Source: JAXMAF01 sp046350555 (GTDB taxonomy: Bacteria; Planctomycetota; Phycisphaerae; Phycisphaerales; SM1A02). Taken from it: DNA of 64,000 nucleotides. The stretch lies in the NCBI GenBank assembly GCA_046350555.1, contig JAXMAF010000010.1:1-64000 (forward strand), given 5' to 3'. A program made the translations under genes and the position numbers. The notes under the pieces were generated by a model that was given only the letters and a program-made list of their open reading frames with translations, was not told the DNA's origin and made no database searches. Of this stretch, positions 47,330 to 56,787 are shown one piece after another; the stretch's first letter is position 1; each line of letters opens with the position of its first letter.

Positions 47330-47656
47330 ATGCCCGCTGGCTTCGGCAGCATCGCCCTTCCAATCTCGATCCTGCTCATGGTGCTCCGGCAGCGCGGTCC
47401 GGTTCAGGCCTTCGTGAAGGCCGCCGCCGTCTCGGCGGACACGGCCCGGCGACCGTCGTCGCTGGGCATCCACTCCGAGTACATGATCGAACCGCTTGTG
47501 CGCAGTGGCCTGCTCGTCTCGACCGGCGACGGTCGGTATTTCGTCGACCAGCGCGTGGTGCGACGCCGGGCGCGCATCACGTACGGCATGGCTGGAGTGT
47601 TGGCCTTGGTGGGAGTCGCCTGCGCCGCGTGGATGATCTGGGGGCGGTCGTCGTAG
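47330..47656 (+). CDS. Small membrane protein, hypothetical
   Basis: 108 residues from the ATG at 47330. An in-frame upstream ATG (47213) lies inside the repeat and is less likely. An N-terminal hydrophobic stretch (GSIALPISILLMVL) is followed by a winged-helix-like segment (SEYMIEPLVRSGLLVSTGDGRYFVDQ), and a single helix near the C-terminus (YGMAGVLALVGVACAAWMIW). It could be a membrane-tethered DNA-binding protein, but evidence is thin. Confidence 0.65.
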   Translation: MPAGFGSIALPISILLMVLRQRGPVQAFVKAAAVSADTARRPSSLGIHSEYMIEPLVRSGLLVSTGDGRYFVDQRVVRRRARITYGMAGVLALVGVACAAWMIWGRSS

Positions 47657-47717
47657 CCCGGTCCGGCGTCGACCGGTCCCGCGTTCGTGGACCGATCCGA
47701 CGCACCCAACTCGATCC

Positions 47718-48140
47718 ATGAACAGTGCTCCCGACATCACCCTGCTCTTCGACGGTCTTTGCCCGGTCTGCGCCCGCGAGATTGCGTTGCTGCGGCGGCT
47801 CGACGGGCGTCGTCGCCGATTGGCGGACTCCGCCGAATCCAACTGCCGGCTGGCCTTCGTCGACATCACCGATCCATCGTTCGATCCCGCGCGTCACGGG
47901 CTGACCATGCCGCAGGTGATCGGCGCCATGCACGGCATCCTTCCCGACGGAAGCGTGGTGGTTGGCGTCGAGGTCTTTCGTCGCGCCTATCGCGCGGTCG
48001 GCCTTGGCTGGCTGCTGGCGTGGACCAACTGGCCGCTCCTGCGCCCGCTGGCGAACGCGGGGTACCGACTCTTCGCGCGGGTGCGTCCACGGCTGTCGCG
48101 CTTCACCTGCGAGGGCGATCGGTGCGCGGCGGCGCGATAG
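47718..48140 (+). CDS. DCC-family (DUF393) thiol-disulfide oxidoreductase-like protein
   Basis: 140 residues. The family motif DGLCPVC near residue 12 carries the CxxC pair in the DxxCxxC arrangement, followed by CRLAFVDITDPSFDP and a VFRRAYRAVGLGWLL helical tail. Members look like thioredoxin-fold redox proteins, often near membrane proteins, with no defined substrate. It starts 61 bp after the small membrane protein and may be co-transcribed with it. Confidence 0.88.
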   Translation: MNSAPDITLLFDGLCPVCAREIALLRRLDGRRRRLADSAESNCRLAFVDITDPSFDPARHGLTMPQVIGAMHGILPDGSVVVGVEVFRRAYRAVGLGWLLAWTNWPLLRPLANAGYRLFARVRPRLSRFTCEGDRCAAAR

Positions 48141-48227
48141 CGCATCGGACGGCGCGGCGCCTGCCGGGCTCGCCGCTCGAGTGTGGACATCCACCCAACC
48201 GCACCGCGGCGCGGTAGCGTTCCGCGC

Positions 48228-48893
48228 ATGAAGCGATATCTCACAGAGTTCATCGGCACGTTCTTCCTCGTCCTGGCCATCGGCCTCGCCGTGTCCAAGG
48301 CCGGACCCTTCGCGCCGGTCGCCATCGGCGTCTGCCTCGCGTGCATGGTCTACATGGGCGGGCACGTCTCCGGCGCCCACTACAACCCCGCGGTGACGCT
48401 TGGCGTCTGGCTGCGAGGCAAGCTGACGTCGGCGGAGGTCGTTCCCTACATGATTGCGCAGCTCCTGGGCGCGGTGGTCGCCGCGGCGGTCGTGAACTCC
48501 TCGCTCTCGATGGGCGTCTCCGAGGCGGTCGGTGCGGCCGTCCAGGCGAAGTTCGCAGTGAGCCCGGCCAAGGGCGCGGATCTCCTTCACACGCTGGAGC
48601 TCGAGGCGATCTTCACGTTTGCGCTCGTCCTCGTCGTCCTTCAGACCGCGACGAATCCAAAGGTCGAGAAGAACAGCTTCTACGGCTTCGCCATCGGTGG
48701 CGTCGTCCTCGTCGGCGCGTACGCCGCGGGGCCGATCTCCGGCGGCGCCTTCAATCCCGCGGTGGGCGTCGGACCGGCGCTGCTCGCCGGAGGCGATGCG
48801 CTCTCGCACTGCTGGGTCTATGTCGTCGGGCCGTTCATCGGCGCCATCCTCGCGGCCACGGTCTACAAGGTGCAGAGCGGCATGGACGGTTGA
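48228..48893 (+). CDS. Aquaporin / MIP-family channel
   Basis: 221 residues with six membrane helices. The two NPA half-helices are HYNPAVT and AFNPAVG. The residue before the second NPA and the selectivity-filter residues lean towards a water-type channel, but I would not separate water from glycerol by eye. It forms tetramers in the inner membrane. Start chosen at the ATG that gives MKRYLTEFIGTFFL, the normal N-terminus. Confidence 0.93.
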   Translation: MKRYLTEFIGTFFLVLAIGLAVSKAGPFAPVAIGVCLACMVYMGGHVSGAHYNPAVTLGVWLRGKLTSAEVVPYMIAQLLGAVVAAAVVNSSLSMGVSEAVGAAVQAKFAVSPAKGADLLHTLELEAIFTFALVLVVLQTATNPKVEKNSFYGFAIGGVVLVGAYAAGPISGGAFNPAVGVGPALLAGGDALSHCWVYVVGPFIGAILAATVYKVQSGMDG

Positions 48894-49026
48894 TCGTCGT
48901 CCGGGCGCGCGGCGCATCGACGCGCCCGGCGACACCGTCGCACCCAGCTCGAACGGGTCGGCGCGACCGCTCTCGGATCGTCCGGATCCGCGCTAGCCTC
49001 CAGCAGACCCCAACCGTGGAGCGCGC

Positions 49027-50241
49027 ATGAGCCAGCACCCATCGATCGATCGTCGAGAGTTCATCGGCAGCGCCCTCGCGATCGGCGCGGCGGCGGCAAT
49101 CGGCGCGGCGGCATGGCCTTCGGCGCGCCCGCAGGAATCGTCCTCGTCGCAGCGCGGGCCCGCGGCGACCGGCCTTTCCCGTGGCACCGGCATCATTGCA
49201 GCGCCGCGAGCCGACGCGGTGGTGCTGATCCGCCTCTCGGGAGGCGTGGCGCAGAACGACACGTGGGATCCGAAGCCGTTCACGCGGTTCCGCGCGGGCA
49301 TGCGCGGCATCGACGTGCTGAGCACGTGCGGGTCGATTCCGACCGCGGCGAAGGGTGTTCGCATCGGCGCCGGACTCGAGGAGATCGCGTCCGTGCTGGA
49401 TCGCGGCTGCATCCTGCGCACCGTCGTTGGTTCCCGACGATCGGCCTGCGCGGACGTGCGCGGCGCCGTGGCGAGCCGCGGCGACGAGTCGATCGACGGG
49501 TCGCGCATCGGGTCCACCGGCTGGAACGACGGCTACGACGACGTTCATCGCGACGCGCAACGCGGGCGCTTTGGGGACGCGTGGCCGGCGCCCTGGAACC
49601 GGGACGCGATCGACGCGATCGGCGAATACGAGCCCCGCGAGGTGCGCGACGAGCCGTGGTTCGACGAGGCGCTCGCGCGCGACGGCCGCGAGTTCGCCCG
49701 CGACCTCGTCGCGGCCCGCCGGCTGTTGGACGAGAACGTCGCCGCCGTCTCCGTGGAGTTCCCCCATCGGGCGTTCGCCAACTTCGACACGCACGACTTC
49801 GGCGCCCGCCGGATGGCGGCGCTGAAGCGACAGATCGACCGGCCGATCGCGACGTTCATCCGCGATCTCGAACGCAGCGGGCTGCTGGGGCGCACGCTGG
49901 TCGTCATCGGCAGCGAGTTCGGTCGCACGATCGGGGTCACGCCGTCATGCGAGGCCGCGACGGCGCCGGAGCGGGTCGTCGTGCGCGACGAATCGCACTA
50001 CGGATTCCACGGCCACTTCGGGGCGGTCTCGTCGATGCTCTTCCTCGGCGGCGGCGTCCGGCGCGGCGCGGCGATCGGCCGCACGGCGGACAGCCATCCG
50101 ATGGTCGCGGTGGAAGGCGCCGTGAGCGGCGAGGACGTCTGGGCGACCATCGGCGCGCTGCGCGGACTCGCCGGGCCCGCGGCGCCGTCGAGCGGTGGTC
50201 GGGTTGTCGACGCGCTCGTCGAACCCTCGGCCGCGTCGTGA
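49027..50241 (+). CDS. DUF1501-family protein with Tat-like signal
   Basis: 404 residues. The N-terminus DRREFIGSALAIGAAAAIG has a twin-arginine and hydrophobic core. Family features are VVLIRLSGGVAQNDTWDPKP, GTLVVIGSEFGRT-like VVIGSEFGRTIGV and SHYGFHGHFGAVSSMLFLGGG, a sulfatase/phosphatase-like fold. In this phylum DUF1501 genes usually pair with DUF1800 or DUF1549/1553 genes; none is here. Activity unknown. Confidence 0.88.
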   Translation: MSQHPSIDRREFIGSALAIGAAAAIGAAAWPSARPQESSSSQRGPAATGLSRGTGIIAAPRADAVVLIRLSGGVAQNDTWDPKPFTRFRAGMRGIDVLSTCGSIPTAAKGVRIGAGLEEIASVLDRGCILRTVVGSRRSACADVRGAVASRGDESIDGSRIGSTGWNDGYDDVHRDAQRGRFGDAWPAPWNRDAIDAIGEYEPREVRDEPWFDEALARDGREFARDLVAARRLLDENVAAVSVEFPHRAFANFDTHDFGARRMAALKRQIDRPIATFIRDLERSGLLGRTLVVIGSEFGRTIGVTPSCEAATAPERVVVRDESHYGFHGHFGAVSSMLFLGGGVRRGAAIGRTADSHPMVAVEGAVSGEDVWATIGALRGLAGPAAPSSGGRVVDALVEPSAAS

Positions 50242-50263
50242 TGGGGCCGGTCCGCCGGCCGCA

Positions 50264-50788
50264 TCAACATTCCGACCACTGTCCGTACGTGTGCATCAGC
50301 AGCAGGAAGAGCGACCACACGACCGGCAGCGCCGAGACGAGGACGCAGAGCCGGATCAACCGCTGTCCGGCGCGATGGCGCGTGTGTCCGACCCACTCGC
50401 AGACGATGATCACGAAGATCATCAGGCTGAACTTGAACGCGATGGCCCCGTTGAGGCCCCAGAGGTCGATCACGTACTTCGCGAAGGGATTCACCTCGGC
50501 GCCTTCGCGCTTCAGGATCGCCCAGGTGAGCATCACGTCGAGCGACGAGAAGAAGACGAACCAGACGTACTCGTTGGGATAGAGCACCGGCGGCAACGAC
50601 CCGCGCCGCGCCCGGCCCGTGGAGGCCTGCGACGTCGAGGGAGGCGCGCCGGTCTCGACGGGAGACGCGATCGGCGGATCGTCGACCCGTCCGCTGGCCG
50701 GATCGGCGCGTCCGTCCCGGTCACGGTCCCCTTCGAGGCCGTCGTTCGGCGCCCCCGTCTCGCCGCGTTGGTCGAACATCTTTCCCAT
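50264..50788 (-). CDS. DUF5658-like membrane protein
   Basis: 174 residues. A disordered Asp/Gly/Pro N-terminus (about 1-65) precedes four hydrophobic segments (EYVWFVFFSSLDVMLTWAIL; GAIAFKFSLMIFVIIVCEW; IRLCVLVSALPVVWSLFLLL). The LDVMLTW...EVNPFAKYVI pattern is that of small membrane proteins of unknown function (DUF5658). It follows the moxR gene by 72 bp on the minus strand. Confidence 0.75.
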   Translation of the reverse strand: MGKMFDQRGETGAPNDGLEGDRDRDGRADPASGRVDDPPIASPVETGAPPSTSQASTGRARRGSLPPVLYPNEYVWFVFFSSLDVMLTWAILKREGAEVNPFAKYVIDLWGLNGAIAFKFSLMIFVIIVCEWVGHTRHRAGQRLIRLCVLVSALPVVWSLFLLLMHTYGQWSEC

Positions 50789-50860
50789 GCGGTCGTTCCT
50801 TCTTCGCCGCCGCGCCTCCGCGGCGCCCTCGCCGTCACCCCCGCGCCCGCGCGCGGGGCG

Positions 50861-51880
50861 TCACTGTCCGCGCACGTCGGGCACGAGCGTCTCCAGGATG
50901 TTGGTGATGACCAGGTCGGTGGTGAGGCCCTCGGCCTCGCCCTCGAAGTTGAGCAGGCAGCGGTGGCGCATCGCCGGCAGCGCCACGAGCTTGATGTCGT
51001 CGACCGAGACGTTGCCTCGGCCGGCGAGCAGCGCCCGCACCTTGGCGGCGAGGACGATCGTCTGGGCGGCGCGCGGGCTCGCGCCGAAGCGCAGGTACTG
51101 GTTGACCTTCGGCGTCGCGAACTGGCCCTGCGGATGCGTCGAGAGCACCAGCCGCACCGCGTAGTCCTGGATGTGCGGCGCGACGACCACGCGGCGCACG
51201 AGCTGCTGGTGGGCCAGGATCGCGGGCGCGTCGAGCACGCGTTCGATCTGCGGCTGCTCGCCGGCGGTCGTGCGGTCGAGGATGGTCGAGAGTTCCTCGC
51301 GCGACGAGTAGCCCACGATGAGCTTGAAGAAGAACCGGTCGAGCTGCGCCTCGGGCAGCGGATACGTGCCCTCCTGCTCGATCGGGTTCTGCGTCGCCAT
51401 CACGAAGAAGGGACGGTCGAGCTGGTGCGTCTGTCCGCCGACCGTGACGGAGTGCTCCTGCATCGCCTCGAGCAGCGCCGACTGCGTCTTCGGCGTGGCT
51501 CGATTGATCTCGTCCGCGAGCACGATCTGCGCGAAGATCGGTCCCTTGCGGAACTGGAAGTCGCGCCCGCGGTCGTTCTCGATCACGACCGTCGTGCCGG
51601 TCACGTCGGCGGGCATGAGGTCGGGCGTGAACTGGATGCGCGAGAACTGGAGCTGGAGCGCCTGGCTGAGCGACCGGATCAGCAGGGTTTTGCCGAGACC
51701 GGGCACGCCTTCGAGGAGCGCGTGCCCGCCGGCGAAGAGGCAGGTCAGCACGCCGTCGACGATCTGATCGTGGCCGACCACCGCCTTCTGGATCTGCGCC
51801 TTGGTCGACTGGTAGTCCTGCTTGAACTTCGCCGCCGCCGCTTCGATGGCGGCGGTCGGCTCGGGAGCGACGGTCGGCAT
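50861..51880 (-). CDS. MoxR-family AAA+ ATPase (second copy)
   Basis: 339 residues, intact. Walker A is GVPGLGKT, Walker B region ADEINRATPKTQSALLEAMQE, then QNPIEQEGTYPLPEAQLDRF and the lid with RFGASPRAAQTIVLAAKVRALL. Unlike the copy at 18 kb it has no DUF58 or VWA gene next to it, so its partners must be elsewhere. Comparison with this copy shows what is missing at the frame break of the first. Confidence 0.94.
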   Translation of the reverse strand: MPTVAPEPTAAIEAAAAKFKQDYQSTKAQIQKAVVGHDQIVDGVLTCLFAGGHALLEGVPGLGKTLLIRSLSQALQLQFSRIQFTPDLMPADVTGTTVVIENDRGRDFQFRKGPIFAQIVLADEINRATPKTQSALLEAMQEHSVTVGGQTHQLDRPFFVMATQNPIEQEGTYPLPEAQLDRFFFKLIVGYSSREELSTILDRTTAGEQPQIERVLDAPAILAHQQLVRRVVVAPHIQDYAVRLVLSTHPQGQFATPKVNQYLRFGASPRAAQTIVLAAKVRALLAGRGNVSVDDIKLVALPAMRHRCLLNFEGEAEGLTTDLVITNILETLVPDVRGQ

Positions 51881-51997
51881 GGTCGGGGGTTCCGGAAGGT
51901 TGCGGTCGGCGCGGAACGGCCGTCCGATCCGCGGCCGGTAGCATAGCGAGAGCGCGATGGGCGCATCGCCGATCGACGCGCCCGCGACGGCCGCGCC

Positions 51998-52984
51998 TCA
52001 GCCGATCGGCGCGACGCGGCCCTCGCCGACGACGATGGCGCGAAGATCGGTCCAGAGGGAGCCGCAGCAGGAGCGCTGCCAGAGCTCGACGAATTCGGCG
52101 TGGCGCTCGTCGCGCACGCGGCGACGATCGGCCAGGAGCCCTTCGAGTCCCTGCGCGATGCGCCGGAACCCCTTCGTGTGGCCGAGGAACTTCCTCGTGC
52201 GACGGCGCTCCCGCTCGATGAAGCGGGGGAGGAACTCGATCCAGACGTCGCCGTCGTGGATCTCGCCGAGCATCTTCTGGAGGGAGCGCGCGACCTCGAT
52301 CGGCGCATCGAGGCGTCCGTCGTGCAGCGGCGCGATCGTCTCCAGCGCGTAGCGCAGGTGTTTCGCGGCGATGCGCATCTGGTGAAGCTCCTCGACGCGC
52401 CCGGGCTCCTCGACGAAGGGCTCGAAGACGAGCAGTTGCTCGACCAGGGCCATGATCCGTTCGCCGCTGCGCTCGATGAGCCAGCGAGGCGACTCGGGGC
52501 GGTCGCCGAGGCGCGCCCGCACCGCCGCCTCGCGGAGCGATTGCTCGAGGTCGTCGATGCCGCCGCGCCGCTCGAAGCGCCGCAGCTTCGCGCCAAGGCG
52601 CTTCTGCGCCCGGAGGCGGCGCTGCCGGAGCCGCAATTGAAGCCGCTCGAGCCCGGGGCGCGTCCGCGGATCCGGCAGCGTCGGGATGAACGCGTCGAGG
52701 AACTCACGCTGCACGTCGAGGTCGCGGGCCTGGCCGAGCACCCGGGTGAGGCGGCGCACCCGCCGGTCCCAGCGGCGCAGGTGCTCCGGCGAGAAGCACC
52801 CCTCGAAGAGCGCAAACGCCGCCCGCAGCCGTCGGCACACGACGCGCGTCTGGTGCACCGGCTCGTCGTCGACGGGGTCGTGCAGTTGCGGCAGGTGCGA
52901 CTTCAGGTCCTCGATGCGGACGAGGAGCGACTCGGCCGCGAAGAGCACCGAGCCGGGATCGGCGATGGCGGGCTGATCGCTCAC
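51998..52984 (-). CDS. CHAD domain protein
   Basis: 328 residues from a GTG at 52984, where the sequence turns from noise into a helical domain. The conserved His/Arg helices are HQTRVVCRRLRAAFALF near the start and HQMRIAAKHLRYALETI in the second half; together they form the basic pocket that binds polyphosphate in CHAD proteins. CHAD proteins associate with polyphosphate granules. It lies between holA and moxR on the minus strand. Confidence 0.9.
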   Translation of the reverse strand: MSDQPAIADPGSVLFAAESLLVRIEDLKSHLPQLHDPVDDEPVHQTRVVCRRLRAAFALFEGCFSPEHLRRWDRRVRRLTRVLGQARDLDVQREFLDAFIPTLPDPRTRPGLERLQLRLRQRRLRAQKRLGAKLRRFERRGGIDDLEQSLREAAVRARLGDRPESPRWLIERSGERIMALVEQLLVFEPFVEEPGRVEELHQMRIAAKHLRYALETIAPLHDGRLDAPIEVARSLQKMLGEIHDGDVWIEFLPRFIERERRRTRKFLGHTKGFRRIAQGLEGLLADRRRVRDERHAEFVELWQRSCCGSLWTDLRAIVVGEGRVAPIG

Positions 52985-53147
52985 GGCCGAGTCTATGGAC
53001 GGCGATGGCGATGCGATTCGCCTCCAACCGCGATCGCGCGGCGCCCGGTTTCGCGGGTCGACCAGGCCGAATCCGCTGGTCCGACTCGCAGCTTCGGACT
53101 CCCGATCCCCGATTCCCCTCGCGACGTGCCGGCGCGGTCGATCCGGG

Positions 53148-54197
53148 CTAGGTCGCGGCGCCGGATCCGAGCACGACGCCCGTTCGAACCGCCAAGGCCT
53201 CGAGCGCCCGCCGCGTGTTCGTCGACTCGCCGTTGCGGGTCCGCTGCTCGGTGCGCACCGCCGCATGCAGCAGCGCCGCGATTCGGGCGCGCGGCAGGCG
53301 CTTCGCGTTTCGCGAGATCGCCGCGAGCATGCGATCGCGGTCGCTGCCCCAGATCTTCGCGGCCTTGGCGACGTCCCAGGCGCCGGCGCCCTCGCTCGCG
53401 AGCGCCGCGCCGTCGTGCAGCTTGCGCATCGTGTCCACCATCGCGAACGTCAGCAGCACCTCGCTGATCCGGCTGACCGCGACGAGCTCGTGCAGCGTGG
53501 CGATCGTCGCCGGCGCGTCGCCGTCGAGCAGCGGCGCCTGGATCGCCCAGGCCACCTCGTCGCGGCTGATGGGAGTCAGCTCGCGCACCTCCGCCAGCGT
53601 GACCGGCTGGCCGGTACCGGCGAGCGTCGCGACCTTGGCGATCTCCGTGTCGAGCCGGGCCAGGTGCAGGCCGACGCGCTGCACGAGCAGCTCCGCGGCA
53701 TCGCGGGCGAGCCGTTGCCCGCACGCCTCCGCGCACCGGGCGATCGCCCACGAGACCGCGTCCTCGGTCCGTCGCGGCGGCTCGCACGCGATGATCGTGC
53801 CGATGCCGGCGATGAGCCGGTCGATGTTGCCCGCGCGCCAGGTCGTCGCCCGCAGCAGGAGCGTCGCCTCGCGCATCGGCGCCTCGCAGTACGACTCGAG
53901 CAGTCGACGGCTGTTGTCGCGGGCGAGGAAGCGATCCGCGTCGTCGACGATCACGAGCTTGTGCGGCTGCATCAGGCCGAAGCTGCGCAGCTCGTCGAGC
54001 ACGGTCGCGGCGGCGACGGTCTCGCCGTCGAACTCGAACCGGCCGATCTCGCCGTGCGCCTCGACGAGCGACGCCGTGAGCTGGCGCGTCTTCTCGCTCC
54101 TGAGGAAGAGCTCGCTCCCATGGAGCACCACGACCCGACGGGACGAATCCAGCGCCGCGGATTCGTCGGTCGCGGTGTGGCGGGCGGTGCGGGCCAT
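53148..54197 (-). CDS. holA: DNA polymerase III delta subunit
   Basis: 349 residues. Segments typical of HolA are VVVLHGSELFLRSEKTRQL near the N-terminus, FGLMQPHKLVIVDDADRFL, RDAAELLVQRVGLHLARLDTEIAKVATLAG and the C-terminal helical domain with RLPRARIAALLHAAVRTEQRTRNG. Delta opens the sliding clamp as part of the clamp loader. The ATG at 54197 gives MARTARHTATD; the longer frame upstream is repeat-derived Arg/Ala sequence. Confidence 0.88.
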   Translation of the reverse strand: MARTARHTATDESAALDSSRRVVVLHGSELFLRSEKTRQLTASLVEAHGEIGRFEFDGETVAAATVLDELRSFGLMQPHKLVIVDDADRFLARDNSRRLLESYCEAPMREATLLLRATTWRAGNIDRLIAGIGTIIACEPPRRTEDAVSWAIARCAEACGQRLARDAAELLVQRVGLHLARLDTEIAKVATLAGTGQPVTLAEVRELTPISRDEVAWAIQAPLLDGDAPATIATLHELVAVSRISEVLLTFAMVDTMRKLHDGAALASEGAGAWDVAKAAKIWGSDRDRMLAAISRNAKRLPRARIAALLHAAVRTEQRTRNGESTNTRRALEALAVRTGVVLGSGAAT

Positions 54198-54247
54198 GGC
54201 AGCAGCGTAGCTCCGCGCCGTGCGGCGACGGTGGCCATGGCGCGCCG

Positions 54248-54297
54248 CGAGCCGCGAGCCACGAGCCGCGCGCCACGAGCCGCGCGCCACGAGCCAG
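54248..54297. repeat. 14-bp tandem repeat between eboF and holA
   Basis: Three full units (CGAGCCGCGAGCCA, then CGAGCCGCGCGCCA twice) and a partial fourth. It fills most of the gap between the eboF stop and the holA start. Confidence 0.85.
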
Positions 54298-54309
54298 CCC
54301 CGGGGGCGC

Positions 54310-55686
54310 TCAGCCCGCCACGTCGAACATCTCGCGCAGGACGATCGACTTCACGTCGGCCAGTCCGAGACCGGCGCCGTGCCGGCGCGGCGCAATCAGC
54401 ACCGGCCAGTGCGATTCGCGCTCGGGAATCCGCCCGTGGGAACCGTGGATGAGCGACGCATCGAGGGGGATCACCTCGAGCAGCGAACGGAAGCCGAGCC
54501 GTCGCTTGAGAAGCGTCCACGCGATGCGCCCCCGCGGGAAGCGAAGCGCCGGATCCAGGACGAGCTCCAGCGGGTCGTAGCCGGGCTTGCGGTGGATGTC
54601 GACCGTGCGGGCGTAGTCGGGCGCCCGCGCGTCGTCGAGCCACCAGCCGTACGCGAACCACCAGTCCGGCTTCGCGACGAGGACCAGTTCGCCGGCGCGC
54701 GGATGATCGAGCCCGACGGCTCCCTGGGCGGTGCGATCGAGCACGTCGGCCACGCCTTCGAGCGCGGCGCAGCGCTGGCGCACCGGCGCGAGATCGTTCG
54801 CGTCCCGCACGTACACGTGGGCGACCTGGTGATCCACCACGACGAACGCGCGGCTCGCGCCCGCATCGAGCTGCTCGCGCCCGCGTTCGTCGCGCACGGC
54901 GAGGAATCCGGCGTCGCGCAGCATGCGGTTGGGCCAGGCCGCGCGGTCGACGGTTTCGATCCCGTACTCGCTGACGACCAGCGCGCGCACGCCCTCGCCC
55001 TCGAAGTGGTCCACGAGGCGACCGACGAGGTCATCGACGGCGCGAAGCTCGGCGGGGATCGCCGGATGCGCCGGGCCGAGCTTCTGCAACGGATAGTCGA
55101 GGTGCGGCAGGTAGACCAGGCTCAGCGCCGGCCGGTGGCGGCGGTGCACCTCGATCGCCGCCTCGGCGATCCACCGGCTGCTCTCGATCGACGCCGCGGG
55201 CCCCCAGAACCTGAAGAGCGGAAAGGTCCCGAGCTTCGCCTGAAGCTCGCTGCGCAGCGCCGGAGGATGGGTCCACACGTCGGGAAGCTTGCGTCCGTCG
55301 GCCGGGTACATCGGCCGCGGCGTCACCGCGACGTCGGCCGTCGAGTACATGTTGAACCACCAGAAGAGGTTCGCCGTGGTGGCCTTCGGATCGCGCCGGC
55401 GCACCGCTTCCCAGATCTTCTCGCCGCCGACCAGCGCGTTGCTCTGCTTCCAGAAGTGAACCTCGTTCAGCGTCCGGTCGAACCATCCGTTGCCGACGAT
55501 GCCATGCTCCCGCGGCGTCAGGCCGGTGAGCATCGTCGCCTGCGCCGAGCAGGTCACGGCGGGCAGGATGGGCCGGAGCGGGTGGGCGCATCCGCGCGCG
55601 GCGAGCTGCGCAAGGCGCGGCGTGTGCTCGCCGATCAGGCCACCGGAGAGGCCGACGACGTTGATGAGTGCGACGGGCGACGCCAT
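54310..55686 (-). CDS. eboF: Alkaline phosphatase / nucleotide pyrophosphatase-like protein, EboF type
   Basis: 458 residues. The nucleophile threonine is in PAVTCSAQATMLTG. Metal-site residues follow in EHGIVGNGW, YLPHLDYPLQKLGP, SEYGIE and HGSHG. It belongs to the type I phosphodiesterase/nucleotide pyrophosphatase group, and last in an ebo cluster it corresponds to EboF. The ATG at 55686 is preferred to an upstream in-frame ATG that adds non-homologous sequence. It would hydrolyse a phosphate ester or anhydride of the transported compound; the substrate is unknown. Confidence 0.85.
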   Translation of the reverse strand: MASPVALINVVGLSGGLIGEHTPRLAQLAARGCAHPLRPILPAVTCSAQATMLTGLTPREHGIVGNGWFDRTLNEVHFWKQSNALVGGEKIWEAVRRRDPKATTANLFWWFNMYSTADVAVTPRPMYPADGRKLPDVWTHPPALRSELQAKLGTFPLFRFWGPAASIESSRWIAEAAIEVHRRHRPALSLVYLPHLDYPLQKLGPAHPAIPAELRAVDDLVGRLVDHFEGEGVRALVVSEYGIETVDRAAWPNRMLRDAGFLAVRDERGREQLDAGASRAFVVVDHQVAHVYVRDANDLAPVRQRCAALEGVADVLDRTAQGAVGLDHPRAGELVLVAKPDWWFAYGWWLDDARAPDYARTVDIHRKPGYDPLELVLDPALRFPRGRIAWTLLKRRLGFRSLLEVIPLDASLIHGSHGRIPERESHWPVLIAPRRHGAGLGLADVKSIVLREMFDVAG

Positions 55687-55797
55687 GTTCGGAGCGTACG
55701 CCACGGCGACGATCGCGCCGCCGCATCGCCCGGCGTCGGGCGCCATCGTGTGCGGGAACGTCCACGGCGGCCCCGTCGCGAGCGCGCCGATCAACCC

Positions 55798-56787
55798 CTA
55801 CGTGCCGGCGATGCGCCGGTGCGCGACCGTGGTCGCGACGATGCAGGATCCCGCCAGCAGCGCCAGCAGGGGATGGTCGAGCATGCACAGGAACAGGGCA
55901 TCGACCAGCGAGATGGCTGCGATCCAGCTCATCACCGCCTCGCGGCGGCGCGACGGCGTCGCCAGCAGGTGCATCGTGCCGTGCTGGATCCACGCGAAGA
56001 GGACGATCGCCGCGAGGATCGTCCAGGGCCAGCTCGACGGACGAACCACGAGGAGGGGCGCCAGCGGCGCAACGGAGAGGACCATCGGCGCGAGGCGCTG
56101 GCCGGCGCCGCGGGCGCCGGCGCTCGACGGCTGCGCCTCGATCCGCGCCACCGTCGAGAGCGCGACGATGTACACGAAGATCGTGGCCCCGAAGACGACG
56201 AGAAGGCGCGCGTCCAGCGGCCAACCGAACGCCGCGGCCGCCACCGCGTACACGAGGGCGCGCGAGAGTCCCATCAGAAGGATCACCCCGCCGCTTCGCT
56301 GATGCAGGAGGTCGTAGGCGACGATGACGGCGACCAGCAGCAGGCCGACGCCTGCCGCGACGGGCGCCAGGATCGTCAGGACGGCGAGCGCGGCGGCCAC
56401 GCAGGCGGCGAAGGCGATCATCGCGTTTCGGCGCGAGATGCGGCCGGAGGGAATCGGCCGCGCGGGTCGTTCGCGCGCGTCGAGCGTCGCGTCCACGACA
56501 TCGTTGAGGATCATCCCGGCGACGTAGAGCAGGCCGATGGCCAGCGCGGTGACGGCGAGGCGGACGGCCGTCGTCACGGACCATTCGTTGGTGGTCGCCG
56601 CGGCGCGCCAGCCGATCGCCGCACCGACCAGCGTGTTGCTGAGGCAGGTGGCGACGTTCGAGGCGCGGGCGAGCTCGAGCCACGACTGGATGCGCGAGGG
56701 CTGCGACGAGGGGGATGGGGCGGAAGACGACGGGGCCGGCGATGCCGGCGAGGGTCGCGCCGGCGCGCCGTCGTGGTGGCCGCTCAT
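55798..56787 (-). CDS. eboC: UbiA-family prenyltransferase, EboC type
   Basis: 329 residues. After a Ser/Pro-rich N-terminus it has about eight membrane helices, the Asp-rich motif LNDVVDATLDARERPARPI near 100-118 and a second site AYDLLHQRS. UbiA enzymes attach a prenyl chain to an aromatic or other acceptor in the inner membrane. The ATG overlaps the eboE stop by 4 nt, so the two are coupled. In the ebo system the prenylated acceptor is unknown. Confidence 0.9.
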   Translation of the reverse strand: MSGHHDGAPARPSPASPAPSSSAPSPSSQPSRIQSWLELARASNVATCLSNTLVGAAIGWRAAATTNEWSVTTAVRLAVTALAIGLLYVAGMILNDVVDATLDARERPARPIPSGRISRRNAMIAFAACVAAALAVLTILAPVAAGVGLLLVAVIVAYDLLHQRSGGVILLMGLSRALVYAVAAAAFGWPLDARLLVVFGATIFVYIVALSTVARIEAQPSSAGARGAGQRLAPMVLSVAPLAPLLVVRPSSWPWTILAAIVLFAWIQHGTMHLLATPSRRREAVMSWIAAISLVDALFLCMLDHPLLALLAGSCIVATTVAHRRIAGT

